A stretch of 64,000 nucleotides of DNA from Palaemon carinicauda (GCF_036898095.1 NC_090731.1:142029009-142093008); one strand, 5' to 3'; counted from the first letter of the stretch, positions 1-12,066 are shown. The notes: a model not told the origin generated them from the letters alone. Made by a program: numbers and translations.

Positions 1-967
1 AAACATTATGAAGCGTGAAGTGGGAATCTCAATTTTGTCGATACCATATAATTGTGTTCCAACGGGGTAAAAATAAAGGCAGTTTAGCGGTAAGGAATCG
101 ATCAAACTATTTGAAACCAAGAATTTTAATACTATTTTCTATGCAACATCCTTCTGCGTCGGCTGTTACCCTCTAAATGTATTGAAATCAATGGGTTATG
201 TCCTAGCCTTAAGTAGCTCCGCATATCCTGACTCATATCGCCGTGTCCTTACCTACAAATATTGGGTTGGAGGGGCGTGCCTGCGTCATTCACAGCACAG
301 CTTTTTAAGGCACTCCAGGCTACGTCCGTCGATCCTAGCAATGGTTGTAATAGAAGAAATCTGTGGAGCTTCATGAATTTCTACATAAATTTCAATTAAT
401 GATAAATCGGTCTGTTAAGATAGCTTTTTGATGTTTCGGGATGTGCTGCGTAGGTTCTAATTCATAAAGTCTTTTTTTTTTTTTTTTTTTGAAAGAATAG
501 AAATAGACGCCAAAGCCGGGAATCTACATACGAGCCCCAAATGTCCGAATGAAATTGGGCAGGTGTGAATGACGAGATAAATTACGGGAAATTAGTTTAG
601 TTATTTTTTAACAAATGTGGCTCAATGCCATCGATAGTATAAAAGTGTACTGGTCTCATGGAAATTGCTTATAAGTGATAAAGAAATTTTAAATAAAGTG
701 ATTGTTTCTTTTCAAATCCAACTTTCTTTTCCTTTCTTTGTGTTGTAGGACTCTCTTTGAAAGATAATGATGCATCCTCCTTGCCTTTCTAATTTTTAAA
801 TCATAAAATGTTTTATGCGGTATTAAATAAAATCCTAAACATCCTATAAAAGTAATGTAATATAAAAAAAAAATGAGTTCTTCCCAACTGAGAACATGTA
901 GAATAACAAAATTAAATGACTTTACACTTTATAAAAAATTTATGATTTCCGAACGAACAAGCATTAT

Positions 968-969
<2 letters not shown>
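1..969. other. AT-rich stretch, no gene recognised
   Basis: I see no convincing coding region. The longest open frame (182-376, plus strand) has no recognisable domain and is of chance length. A poly-T run lies at about 471-490. Several TTTTATA and AATAAA-like strings occur but without an associated gene. Confidence 0.5.
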
Positions 970-1004
<35 letters not shown>

Positions 1005-1031
1005 ATATATATATATATATATATATATATA
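970..1031. repeat. (CT)n followed by (AT)n microsatellite
   Basis: A pure CT run (about 970-1002) is joined to an AT run (about 1005-1031). Such compound CT-TA loci recur in this window (18.7-18.9 and 58.4-58.6 kb). The Ser/Leu and Ile/Tyr open frames across it are artefacts. Confidence 0.97.
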
Positions 1032-1314
1032 GATGCAGAGGAAAAGATAAAATTATATACGAAAGGATCACTGCTGTAGGAAAGGGATGATTTGTTTATG
1101 GAAGGTGCCCGATGAAGGGAATTTTGCAATGGAAAGAGAATGAGTACGAGATAAGAGCTTGGTAATGATGGAAGAGGAAAGGAGGCGTTTAAAAGAGTAT
1201 TAGTGACGCGAAATGAAAGATTCTGCGTTGCATGAAGCAGAGATACCTCGGTATTTGTTATCTAAGCAGCGTACGAAGAATTGTGGTGCAAATTGATGGA
1301 GATAGATATATCAG

Positions 1315-1362
1315 GCAACCGACCCTTTAATGTAAAGATAACGGTGGGAAACGAGAAGTAGG
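1315..1362 (+). repeat. Short dispersed repeat A, copy 1
   Basis: About 48 bp running from CAACCGACCCTTTAATGTAA through GATAACGGTG. A diverged copy lies at 2178-2226 in the same orientation (CAACCGTCCCCTTAAATCTA then GGATAACGGTG). The two flank the retroelement copy at 1405-2117. The pair may be independent fragments of an older element. Confidence 0.55.
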
Positions 1363-1404
1363 TTGGCCAGGGCATCAGCCACCCGTTGAGATACCACCTC
1401 TAAG

Positions 1405-1756
1405 GTCCTTTGACTTGGCAAACAGTACTCTCTCAGGTTACGGATCATTTTTCATTTGCCTACACATAGACTAAATAGTTTGTCCTATTCTTTCCACATT
1501 CTCCTTTGTCCTCATACACCTGACAACAATGAGATTACCAAACAATTCTTTTTCGCTCAAGGGATTAACTATTGCAATGTAATTGTTGGTGGCTACTTTC
1601 TTCTTGGTAAGGGCAGAAGAGTTTCTTTAGATAGGGTAAGTAGCTCTTCTAGGAAAAGGACACTCCAAAATCAAACCACCGTTCTTTAGTCTTGGGTAGT
1701 TCCATAACCTTTGTACCATGGTCTTCCACTGGCTTGGGCTAGAAGTGTATTGGTTG

Positions 1757-1824
<68 letters not shown>

Positions 1825-2117
1825 AGTATTGTTACGTGGTCTTCCAATGTCCTGGGGTAGAGTTTTCTTGCTTGGGAGTACACTTGGGCATACGGTTGTA
1901 TCTGATTTCGCTTCCTCTTTTTTTTCTAAGATTTTATAGCTTATAGTATTGTTACTGTTTTTGAAATATTTTACTTCAGTTGTTCAATGCTTCTCTTGTA
2001 ATTTATTCCGTGTTTTCCTTTCCTTACTGGGCTATTTACCCGTGTTGGAGCCCTTGGGTTTATAGCATCCTTTTTTCCAACTAGGATTGTAGCTTAGCTA
2101 GTAATGATAGTAATAAT
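1405..2117 (+). mobile_element. Non-autonomous LINE-tailed retroelement, copy 1
   Basis: This copy aligns by eye with 6767-7362 and 22842-23275. Shared landmarks in order: GGTTACGG-TCATTTTT, a stretch around CTGACAACA and ACCAAACAATTCTT, AGGACACTCCAAAATC, GGTCTTCCACTG-CTTGGG, and a tail with GGGCTATT then GTTGGAGCCCTTGGG and GTAGCTTAGCTA before a decayed AAT-type tail. The last about 200 bp are also shared with the RT-bearing LINE at 44263-45154, so it could be a LINE-mobilised short element or a 5'-truncated or internally deleted LINE. A (CT)n expansion at 1761-1820 interrupts the middle, and GGTCTTCCA..TG appears on both sides of it, suggesting a local duplication. No intact coding frame. 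Confidence 0.7.
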
Positions 2118-2177
2118 GAATGGAAGGAAATTGTAGTGTTAAGGGTGTGATGTTGTTATTGAGGTTATAGTGATATT

Positions 2178-2226
2178 AATCAACCGTCCCCTTAAATCTA
2201 AGGATAACGGTGTGAAAGTAGAAGTG
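2178..2226 (+). repeat. Short dispersed repeat A, copy 2
   Basis: Diverged direct copy of 1315-1362 (CAACCGTCCCC then GGATAACGGTG), just downstream of the first LINE-tailed element. Identity is moderate, so this is not a simple target-site duplication. Confidence 0.5.
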
Positions 2227-2596
2227 ATATTAGGAGCCGTCTATGATAATTACCCAAAGCAAAGTTTGAGTCATATGCCATTTCCAGACATGCCAGGTAA
2301 GGAAGAAAGCAAAAGCAGTTTTTTTTTTTCTTTTTTTTTTTTGGGGGGGGGGCGTTATTAGGGCCGAGGAGAGAAGATTCCGATGGGACGCAGCAGCGTT
2401 GGTCAGGAATATAATAATGTTCCTCTCATTGAATAAACTAATTTGAATGGAATAAGAAATGAGTTTTAGGCTCCGTGCGTTTGCTAAGCCGAGAGAAATG
2501 TAATTTTTAAAATTTTCCAGAATATATTTTTTTCTCTCTCTCTCTTTCTGTTGCTTTCCTCTGTCTCTCTTCACAAGTACACACAGTGAATATATA

Positions 2597-3096
2597 NNNN
2601 NNNNNNNNNNNNNNNNNNNNNNNNNNNNNNNNNNNNNNNNNNNNNNNNNNNNNNNNNNNNNNNNNNNNNNNNNNNNNNNNNNNNNNNNNNNNNNNNNNNN
2701 NNNNNNNNNNNNNNNNNNNNNNNNNNNNNNNNNNNNNNNNNNNNNNNNNNNNNNNNNNNNNNNNNNNNNNNNNNNNNNNNNNNNNNNNNNNNNNNNNNNN
2801 NNNNNNNNNNNNNNNNNNNNNNNNNNNNNNNNNNNNNNNNNNNNNNNNNNNNNNNNNNNNNNNNNNNNNNNNNNNNNNNNNNNNNNNNNNNNNNNNNNNN
2901 NNNNNNNNNNNNNNNNNNNNNNNNNNNNNNNNNNNNNNNNNNNNNNNNNNNNNNNNNNNNNNNNNNNNNNNNNNNNNNNNNNNNNNNNNNNNNNNNNNNN
3001 NNNNNNNNNNNNNNNNNNNNNNNNNNNNNNNNNNNNNNNNNNNNNNNNNNNNNNNNNNNNNNNNNNNNNNNNNNNNNNNNNNNNNNNNNNNNNNNN
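2597..3096. other. Assembly gap, exactly 500 N
   Basis: Five hundred consecutive N, a conventional fixed-size scaffold gap, so the true length is unknown. The left edge ends in TATATA, which suggests the join failed inside a (TA)n microsatellite. Open frames crossing it are meaningless. Confidence 0.99.
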
Positions 3097-3951
3097 GAAC
3101 CGGTTCCCCCAATTTATCCTCCTTTCGAGTCCTCTCTTCGAACTGTATTTTTCCCCATTTCATACCGATGGACATGAATAATGTGTAAACGTTTCCTGTG
3201 TGTTTTCTATCTGAATGAAGTAGTCTGTTTTTATGTATTGGTATTGGACAATTTAAAGACATTTCATCCATGCCGTTCCTGGAACCAAGTTCAATGTGAC
3301 ATTCATGGAATGCTGAATGAACCAATTTGAAAGCGTATTTATCCAAGTGAATTATGCCGTACCATCTTCCATTCAGTGTTTTGGCGGATAAACGGGGAAA
3401 TTAGTGGATATTTGCCCTATCCTCACGTAACAGGTCACTAAAAATTATGTTAATCTCGTAGTTAGATATCTATTTTCATATAATGGTTTTGGTCAAATTT
3501 TTAGACTTTTAGGTCTATGCCTTCCTTATCAACCGAGTTGCCATCACCTAAGAATGGAGGGTTCATGATCATATTTACACTGGCGTAATTTTTTTTTTCC
3601 CATGTCATCATTCGTAGTATAGCAAAATATTGCCATATATTCCCGTGTATTATTTCCCTCTCATCTTGAGCGTACATCCAAAACAAAATCAAAGTACATT
3701 AAGTTATGTCAATACTATTTCTATTTTAAAGAATAAAAATGTCAAGAAAACAATGCTAAACAAGAATTATAGTGCAATTCATGGATACGTTTATGAATTG
3801 ATGTTAATCAGCAAAATAAAAAAGTTATTTTTTTTTCTTTTTTTTCTGTTTTACATTTACGTTTCCATTCTGATTTTAGATACAATTGTTTTTCATAATA
3901 TGCATTGAAGACATATAATCGACCTTATACATACAAATATATTTATAAGCC

Positions 3952-3953
<2 letters not shown>
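3097..3953. other. Unique AT-rich sequence, no gene recognised
   Basis: Only short open frames are present (for example 3501-3692 minus, 3630-3908 plus), without recognisable motifs. I see no repeat family shared with the rest of the window. Confidence 0.45.
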
Positions 3954-4283
<330 letters not shown>

Positions 4284-4398
4284 TTTTCGATTTCATACTA
4301 ACTACGAATACAAATCGAAATTTTCTTTGTTAAACTAATATGCGGATAGGATTACGTAGACAAACACGGTATTCAAAAACAACAACAAATACAACAAC

Positions 4399-4461
<63 letters not shown>
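4399..4461. repeat. (AAT)n microsatellite
   Basis: About 20 AAT units preceded by degenerate AAC/AAT steps. Elsewhere in the window AAT runs form the tails of LINE copies, but the sequence upstream here does not match that LINE end, so its origin is unclear. Confidence 0.95.
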
Positions 4462-4857
4462 TAATTTAATAAAATTAATATTATTGATATTATAACTATT
4501 ATTATTATCCCTGTAATTATTTTATGCCAGCATACATTTCATAAGAAATTGACAAGCGTGCAGATGCAGCCTCGTGAAAGATATGCAAAGTTGTACATCA
4601 CTAAGAATAGGAACAAAGTCAAACGTTTATTTCTGATGGCGATGCTCTGAAAACCTCCACAGGTGAGGGTATCAAAGGACGTATCTTTGTTTATTGGATC
4701 CAAATAAATCTCAGATAAATGTATAATTCAATTAAGAAGGAAATGGTTTTCGGTTCTTGATGAAAGAGTGTTTCTTTGGATAGTAAAAAATACTTTTAGA
4801 TTCATATAAACTTTAATTCATAGTGTCATAGGTGTGGATACGGTGGCCACAAATCTG

Positions 4858-4861
<4 letters not shown>

Positions 4862-4940
<79 letters not shown>

Positions 4941-5059
4941 GTAGAAAAGCTGTATTTAGGCCATTACGGAAAACTTTTTACGCTCACAAACGTATTTCAC
5001 AATATTATCTCTGTTTGTTTCACATATTTTATTTATTCTCCTACATCATGATAATGGTT

Positions 5060-5132
<73 letters not shown>
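4862..5132. repeat. Two (CT)n microsatellites
   Basis: CT arrays at about 4862-4941 and 5059-5132 with CCTCTC interruptions. The 118 bp spacer resembles the spacer between the CT arrays at 10.7-11.0 kb (shared: AAA-CTGTATTTAG then CATTACGGAAAACTT, and ACAAA-GTATTT-CAATATTAT). The two loci therefore belong to one dispersed unit. Confidence 0.9.
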
Positions 5133-5137
<5 letters not shown>

Positions 5138-5497
5138 AGTTATATATCATGTTGCCTTTTAAAACTGAATCATTTTTTATGGTCTCACATTCTCCATCTC
5201 TTTTCCTTGTTTTTATTTACAGTGATAACCATCTCACACAAAATCCCATTCAGAACTTGCCTTCAATTATCTATATCCAAACGAAATAGTGCAACTACAC
5301 TCAAAGTTGAAAAATGGAAGAGCATAAATTATACAGGAATGTGTGCAGTAGAGTAGAAATTAGAGTACATTTCTCATCAGAACGAAATGGATAAAACACC
5401 TGTGTAGTTAAGTATCACATATATTCCACGCTCGATATGTTTATGATATTTCAGTGTGAAAATTACACTTGTTAAGAGACAAACCTATGATATATAC

Positions 5498-5503
<6 letters not shown>

Positions 5504-5551
<48 letters not shown>

Positions 5552-5554
5552 ACA

Positions 5555-5607
<53 letters not shown>

Positions 5608-5623
5608 ACTATATGTATATCTT

Positions 5624-5659
<36 letters not shown>

Positions 5660-5679
5660 TATATACTGTATATATATAA

Positions 5680-5752
<73 letters not shown>
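5504..5752. repeat. (TA)n microsatellite cluster with ACTGTA/ACAGTA interruptions
   Basis: A (TA)n tract interrupted by TATTTATA, TACAGTATATA and TACTGTATATA steps. The same interruptions recur at many other (TA)n loci in the window. Confidence 0.96.
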
Positions 5753-6126
5753 GTCCCATGTCAACAGATAATAAGACATTGGAACGTGGTTTTTTTTTAT
5801 TTTTTTTTTTCAAAAAGGTTCGTGAATACACTGTACAGCCAATACTCTCAGCTGAGTACCTTGTCTACTGACCGCTCGAATGGTACTGACTAACCCTCGC
5901 AAGCAAGACGCAATCTTCCTCTCTCCACATGCTGAATTGTTAGGTTTTGTGGAATTCTCCACTGTGATGGAAATATACTTTCAAATATGTCACATTACGA
6001 TTCTAGGGACACGTCACGTATAACAGAGTTCAGTGGGTCGCGCCTTCCAATTTATGACACTCCTAATACTCTTAAACAGATCTCTCAACTCAATATATAA
6101 AACACATATTTTGCATACAAGGATTA

Positions 6127-6128
<2 letters not shown>

Positions 6129-6181
<53 letters not shown>

Positions 6182-6231
6182 TTATATATATATATATATA
6201 TATATACAATTTATATATATATATGTATATA

Positions 6232-6263
<32 letters not shown>

Positions 6264-6287
6264 CAATTTATATATATATATACAATT

Positions 6288-6379
<92 letters not shown>
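6129..6379. repeat. (TA)n array with periodic ACAATTTATATA steps
   Basis: A (TA)n tract in which ACAATTTATATA recurs four times and GTATATATAT several times. This is a local higher-order pattern of a few tens of bases. Confidence 0.95.
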
Positions 6380-6383
<4 letters not shown>

Positions 6384-6419
6384 GTGCACCAGACCCGTTA
6401 AAAATTACGTTTGAATATT

Positions 6420-6570
6420 TAGATATATTTACACACACAGATTCAACCCCCCTTTCCTAACTACAACCCTCTGGGTCGGCAATTTGTCGAAAACTAGGAT
6501 TTCCAAGTGCATCTCTCGAAGTACCACCTATCACTAGGGTATGATTACACGCTCTCCCCTAATCGTGGCA

Positions 6571-6620
<50 letters not shown>

Positions 6621-6635
6621 TTATATACTGTATAC

Positions 6636-6708
<73 letters not shown>

Positions 6709-6745
6709 CAGGCACTTGCTCTTTTAGTATATAGGGGAGATATGT
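6420..6745 (+). repeat. Composite dispersed repeat with internal (TA)n, copy 1
   Basis: Collinear with 11112-11372. Shared blocks in order: CACACACAGATTCA.CCC, CCCAACTACAAC-type block, GGCAATTTGT, TTCC-AGTG then CTCTCGAAGTAC, AGGGTATGA, an internal TA-rich site, and finally CTCTTT.TATATAGG.GAGAT. In this copy the internal site is expanded to two (TA)n runs (about 6573-6614 and 6629-6705), and the segment corresponding to the GGGGAGAGACTGAGTAGTC block is missing or replaced. No coding capacity. Confidence 0.75.
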
Positions 6746-6766
6746 GTGTGTATATATGTTACTGGC

Positions 6767-7362
6767 TCCTTTGACTGACCAGACACTAGTACCTTGGGTC
6801 CCTCTCTCTGGTTACGGCTCATTTTTTCCATTATCTACACATACACAGAATAGTTTGGCCTATTCTATACATATTTTCCTCTGTCCTTATATTCCTGACA
6901 ACACTATGTTTACCAAACAATTCTTCTCTCTCAAAGGGTTAACAGTTGCACTGTAACAGGTCAGGGGTTATTATCCTCTTGGAAGGGGTAGAGGAGACTC
7001 TTTAGCTATGGTAAGCAGCTCTTCTAAGAGAAGGACACTCCAAAATCAGAGCTTGTTATTTAGGGTTTGGTTGTGCTATAGTCTCAGTATCATGGTCTTC
7101 CACTGTCTTGGGGTAGAGTTCTCTTGCTTGAGGGTACACTCTGACACGCCATTCTATCTTATTTGTTTTCCTCTTGTTATAGTTTTTATAGTTTATATAT
7201 GAAAGATTTATTTTAAGGTTAGTATTTATGAAAATCTCATGTAGTTTATTTCCTTATTTCCTTTCCTCATTGGGCTATTATCCCCGTTGGAGCCCTTGGG
7301 CTTATATCATCCTGCTTTTCAAAATAAGGTTATAGATCAGCAAGTAATAGTGATAATAATAA
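6767..7362 (+). mobile_element. Non-autonomous LINE-tailed retroelement, copy 2
   Basis: The cleanest uninterrupted copy of the family also at 1405-2117 and 22842-23275. It runs from TCCTTTGACT through GGTTACGGCTCATTTTTTCC, ACCAAACAATTCTTC, GGACACTCCAAAATC, GGTCTTCCACTGTCTTGGGG, CTTGAGGGTACACTC and TTTATAGTTTATATATGAAA to CCGTTGGAGCCCTTGGGC and a short AAT-type tail. No RT coding is visible in it. Its 3' 200 bp match the LINE at 44263-45154. It abuts the composite repeat ending at 6745. Confidence 0.75.
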
Positions 7363-7821
7363 TATATATAAAAGAATACACAACCAATAATATTTTCATC
7401 GCGAATTTAATCATACGTTTATCTTCGGAATATCCTTCACCAAAACAAACCAATCGGAACATATCCTATTCTTCCATAAGTGATCAATCCATCTGCAAAA
7501 TATTATTTTGTTTACATTAGATATTTTTAAGGACAGCTAATGCACTTGAAGAGTTAGGAGGAGCAGAAGAAGGAGCAGGTGGTGTAAAGGGTGTATGTAT
7601 GTGCAAGGGGTTGGGGGGGGGGGGGCGGCTTGTTGACCCTTTTAAAAAGGAAGTCGTCTGAATCTGATCTGTATATTTCTTAATTTACGCCACAGTGAAT
7701 GGTGCAGCCCACTTAGGGTTCAAGTGTTTGGAGGCTCCTTGTACAGGCAGCCACATGACAGGTAGAGAGATCGCATTTACTTATGCATGTGCGTGGGTGT
7801 ATTTATATATGGATGTGTGTG

Positions 7822-7824
<3 letters not shown>
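7363..7824. other. No gene recognised; short poly-G tract
   Basis: Contains a GGAGCAGAAGAAGGAGCAGG purine patch near 7560-7580 and a G run at about 7613-7625. Open frames here are short and run into the (TA)n array that follows. Confidence 0.4.
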
Positions 7825-7894
<70 letters not shown>

Positions 7895-7914
7895 ATATAT
7901 ATATATACATTATA

Positions 7915-7955
<41 letters not shown>

Positions 7956-8003
7956 TATATATGTATATATATACACACTGTATAAAGTATTTATGTATAC
8001 ATA
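7825..8003. repeat. (TA)n/(TG)n microsatellite
   Basis: A (TA)n tract with a (TG)n insert and TACAGTATATA, CACTGTATA and TACTGTATATA steps toward its 3' side. Confidence 0.96.
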
Positions 8004-8459
8004 CTGTATATACACAAATAGCTTATGTATAAATGTGTTGGGGTGTTATATGTATAAATTCATTTCAATAAGTATATATTCATAGTTGTATTTGAAAGTG
8101 TGATAAATTGATTATTTAACTAAACCTCTCTGTTTTACATAGCTGACAAAATGTAAACAGATGAAAAAAATTGTAACTTACTTCTTATGTTAACTAAACA
8201 AGGTGCAGGTTGTGGCAATAGAACATACATGTTACATTTAAAACAGTAATTATTAGCCTTGTGATTAATTTCCTAAGTCCTGGTTATCTTTTTAAACTGT
8301 AGTTAATGGATCATAAATTGAAATTTCCCTTTCTAAACTAAAATAAAGAACAATCAGCTCCAAAAAGAGGGCCCTAACGTTCAAATTACATGAAGCATTG
8401 TAGAACAATTACATGTATTCTTGGTACCAATTCTAGTTTAATTCAATTTTATCTCGTAT

Positions 8460-8484
8460 GATAATAATAATAATGATGATGATA

Positions 8485-8526
<42 letters not shown>
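8460..8526. repeat. (AAT)n microsatellite
   Basis: Imperfect ATA/ATG steps followed by a pure AAT run. The flanking 8004-8459 and 8527-8750 are unique AT-rich sequence without a recognised gene. The poly-Leu minus-strand frame is an artefact. Confidence 0.94.
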
Positions 8527-8749
8527 GGTAGTGTCTGGGTAAAACGTAGGATATTAGACTTTTGGCAAGGCAAATACAAAATAACGTTAACCTTAATGTC
8601 AATGAAATTACCATATATCCTTTAAGATTAATCATATTCTTTTTGTCTGTGTATTTAAGTGTGTATTTAGATATGGGTATGTGTGGCGGGGCGATATACG
8701 TGCTCAAAATATAGTAGTCGTATGGCAGTAAATCAAAACAGATATACGA

Positions 8750-8751
<2 letters not shown>

Positions 8752-8819
<68 letters not shown>

Positions 8820-8853
8820 ATATATATACATATATATATACAGTATATGTATA

Positions 8854-8906
<53 letters not shown>

Positions 8907-8946
8907 AATTATTTATATATATACTGTATGTATATATATATAAATA

Positions 8947-9010
<64 letters not shown>

Positions 9011-9097
9011 TGTATGTATATATATATATAAATACTGTATATATATAGATATATATATATATATATATTTTATATATGTTTATGTATATACTGTATG

Positions 9098-9142
<45 letters not shown>
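8752..9142. repeat. Long (TA)n cluster with repeated TACTGTATGTATATA steps
   Basis: About 390 bp of (TA)n. The block AATACTGTATATATA/TACTGTATGTATATA recurs at intervals (near 8920, 8945, 9008, 9034 and 9088), giving a local higher-order microsatellite. Confidence 0.96.
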
Positions 9143-9146
<4 letters not shown>

Positions 9147-10707
9147 GGTCAATGGAAACGAAGAAATTTAAGTTTAGAATATTAGTATACAGTAAATGGT
9201 AGAACAAGGAAGTTGTTACTTCATGAAATTATTTCGGGGTGAATATTATTATTGATTGTAAAAACGAAAGAAAACTTGATAGACGGTACGAGGAGAGGAG
9301 TATTTGTGTTAAGTTAATCTATATTTCATTTATGAAAGTAAATTCTCCAAACAAAATAAATTGTTATAATTTTTTAGGAACACTATAGCTCTGTAGAGTA
9401 CTTAATGCTATTAGAAAATTACACAAGAAATCTATTCTTATGAGCATAATTAGCATTAAAATCCTTTAATAGGAACTCCCCTACAAAGAATTCACTAAAC
9501 AATATTAGACTTGAAAGAATACAGAGATGCTGATTGTCTGCAGAGGCTTCAAGTAGGGAGACCCTTGAAAGAGATAGTCGCAGGACCAAGGCTGAGTTGA
9601 AATGAGAATTCCGAACGAAAAGAGAGATGTTTAACCAAACAAACAAACTAAGAAGAAAATACTAGGTGGGGTTATTGGGGAGGCTGATGGTGTATCCGCA
9701 AACACATAGATAACAAATGTTTGCAGAATATTATACTGCCTGTCTGAGGGTCAATTCCAATTTAGTGAGGGATCGAATGCCAGGAAAGTTTGAGGGAGTT
9801 ATTGGAGTTTTAGAGTACCAAACTCCCCCCCCCCCCCCCCCCCGTCAATCTCCCACGGATGCGTGGCTGGCCATTCCTACTCCTTAAAAAATACGTATAT
9901 TTAATATCTGGCAAAGATGAAAAAGTATATATGAATCATTGAACTTTTCAGACCTGTAACAGGTAAAACCCCTAGATTAATGACACCTTTGACTCCTGTT
10001 GTATCAAGATGAAACAGTCTGATTAAAGATTGAATATAAATAATATTTCTACTTTCGTCATTGTATTTTATTCTTTTATAAAGAATCGTAAATAATATAT
10101 TGGTCACTGAGAGAGGTTCCGAGACATTAAATTTGAATCTTGAAGTGAATTTATCTCTATTGCACGAATGCAAAATAATATCTAGAAAAATATTTTTTAT
10201 TGATTATTTTAAATCTAAAAATATTTAAAGTACAGCGGGATATTGACTAAGTGATAAAAGATTTCAAAATGATATCTTTATTGCTTAGATTATGAATGAA
10301 AACATTATGAAAGAATTAACGCCATAAAAGATGAGCATATTCACCATGTAGAATTAACGTCATGAAAGTATGAGCAGATTCAGTACAGTATGTAGTATTC
10401 AACTTGTCAAACAACAGGAAAACACGAGAGAGAATTATGCAAAACTGAATGTCGTTAAGAATCATCAATCCAAATTTACTAGGGCTCACTCACACACCTT
10501 CAAAGTCAGTTGCTGGACATCTTTAAGAAAAAAAAAAGGCAGAGAAGTTTCATCATAGAAAAGTAAGCAACGATGTCCCAATACTTGTTCTGTGAGCAGA
10601 CTTGGCAGTCATAGTGATTTCCCCGGAGTAGACATTGTTTGACAGAAACTTTGTGGTTTTCCGTATTTACTCTTTTCGTTTTACCTTTTTGTTTTCGCCT
10701 AAACTTC

Positions 10708-10713
<6 letters not shown>
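9143..10713. other. Unique AT-rich sequence, no gene recognised
   Basis: Short open frames (9419-9646 minus, 9901-10173 minus, 10370-10558 plus) show no family motif. A poly-C tract lies at about 9826-9843. AACGCCATAAAAGATGAGCA and AACGTCATGAAAGTATGAGC near 10319 and 10356 form a short imperfect direct repeat. Confidence 0.4.
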
Positions 10714-10783
<70 letters not shown>

Positions 10784-10928
10784 GAGAAAAACTGTATTTA
10801 GTCTATTACGGAAAACTTATGTTGTTTGTATGAACACAAATGTATTTTCCAATATTATATCTGTATGTTATACAAATGAATTGTCTCTATTCTCAGCCAA
10901 AGACGTATCATAAAGCCCACAGTATACT

Positions 10929-11002
<74 letters not shown>
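10714..11002. repeat. Two (CT)n microsatellites with shared spacer
   Basis: CT arrays at about 10714-10780 and 10931-11002. The spacer resembles that between the arrays at 4862-5132, so this is a second copy of a CT-spacer-CT unit. Confidence 0.9.
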
Positions 11003-11005
<3 letters not shown>

Positions 11006-11111
11006 TCAATCAAATCAGTATCATCATTCTAAAATCTACCACTGGTTTCATAATGATTCAAACTGATATACTACTATACGCAACTCGTCTAAAATGACAA
11101 TAAATATTTAG

Positions 11112-11372
11112 ATGGCTATACACACACGCGCACACACAGATTCACCCCTTCCCACCCCATTCCCAACTACAACACAGCAGCTTGGGCAATTTGTGAGAGA
11201 TTGTGGTTTCCGAGTGTACCGCTCGAAGTACTCTCTTTCACCAGGGTATGACCACTTATTGTCCCCCTACCCCATGGACGGGGAGAGACTGAGTAGTCAT
11301 ACGTTTGGCAGTGCCCCGTATATATACTGTATATAGCCAGACTCTTTCTCTTTATTATATAGGAGAGATAAT
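11112..11372 (+). repeat. Composite dispersed repeat, copy 2
   Basis: Homologous to 6420-6745. It keeps the block GGACGGGGAGAGACTGAGTA lost from copy 1, and its internal TA site is only TATATATACTGTATATA. Comparing the copies shows the microsatellite grew inside a pre-existing repeat. Confidence 0.75.
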
Positions 11373-11479
11373 TTATGTTTCTCCTTTGCTTACCAGTTGG
11401 CCATAACGGAGATTTATATCTTTTCCCATGCTGAAATTCTGACTGCTCAATTTTGTTCTTAATTAAGCAGGTAATTGAC

Positions 11480-11482
<3 letters not shown>

Positions 11483-11525
<43 letters not shown>

Positions 11526-11580
11526 ATATATATATGATTTATATATATACATACACATACATATTCATATACATATATAT
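11483..11580. repeat. (TA)n microsatellite
   Basis: Two short (TA)n runs with a phase change, then TACATA/CATACA-type degenerate steps. Confidence 0.93.
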
Positions 11581-12066
11581 TAGTTACCTAATCATTCCCT
11601 TCGCAAAACAATGAATTGCTAAATCAACATTATGATAAACGAGGTGTTCAATAAAGCAATACATAAAAGATCAGTCAATAACTCGTTCAGTCGACCATCT
11701 ACCAAGTCAGTCAGTTATTATCACTGGGCTGCCCAAAGGCAAGAGCCCTTGTCTTACACAAGGTAAGGCAATCTATACATACAGACAGACAGTTATTATC
11801 AAATTAGTCCCTTAAATTCCGTGTATAAACATAATCTAAGTCATTAATCAAGAACGTCTATTAGTCAACAAAGCAATTCTGCAACTCTTAAATCCCTTGA
11901 AATTCTAAATGTTTACCAAATCATGTAGATAATCGGTAAATCCGTCTACAGATAAATATCCAAATCGAAACCAACCAATCAGAAAGTCATTCTCTTGAAA
12001 GTCAGTCAGACAATCAACGAATAAAATAAAGCTGTCCATTCTCTATAATTTCCCAGTTGATATTAG
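11581..12066. other. No gene recognised
   Basis: AT-rich with many CAGTCAGT-like short words (AGTCAGTCAGTTATTATCA at about 11705). No open frame of note. The sequence GGCAAGAGCCCTTGTCTTAC near 11739-11758 contains a small GGCAAGAGCC-type hairpin but I assign no function. Confidence 0.35.

Noticed and set aside
1686..1939. Arg/Glu and Ser/Leu-rich open frames over CT/GA arrays (also 4832-5356, 10635-11097, 18791-19000, 34490-34723)
   Set aside because: Microsatellite translation; no flanking coding sequence.
2507..3346. 279-codon minus frame and 200-codon plus frame
   Set aside because: Most of each frame is the 500-N gap; the remainder has no domain.
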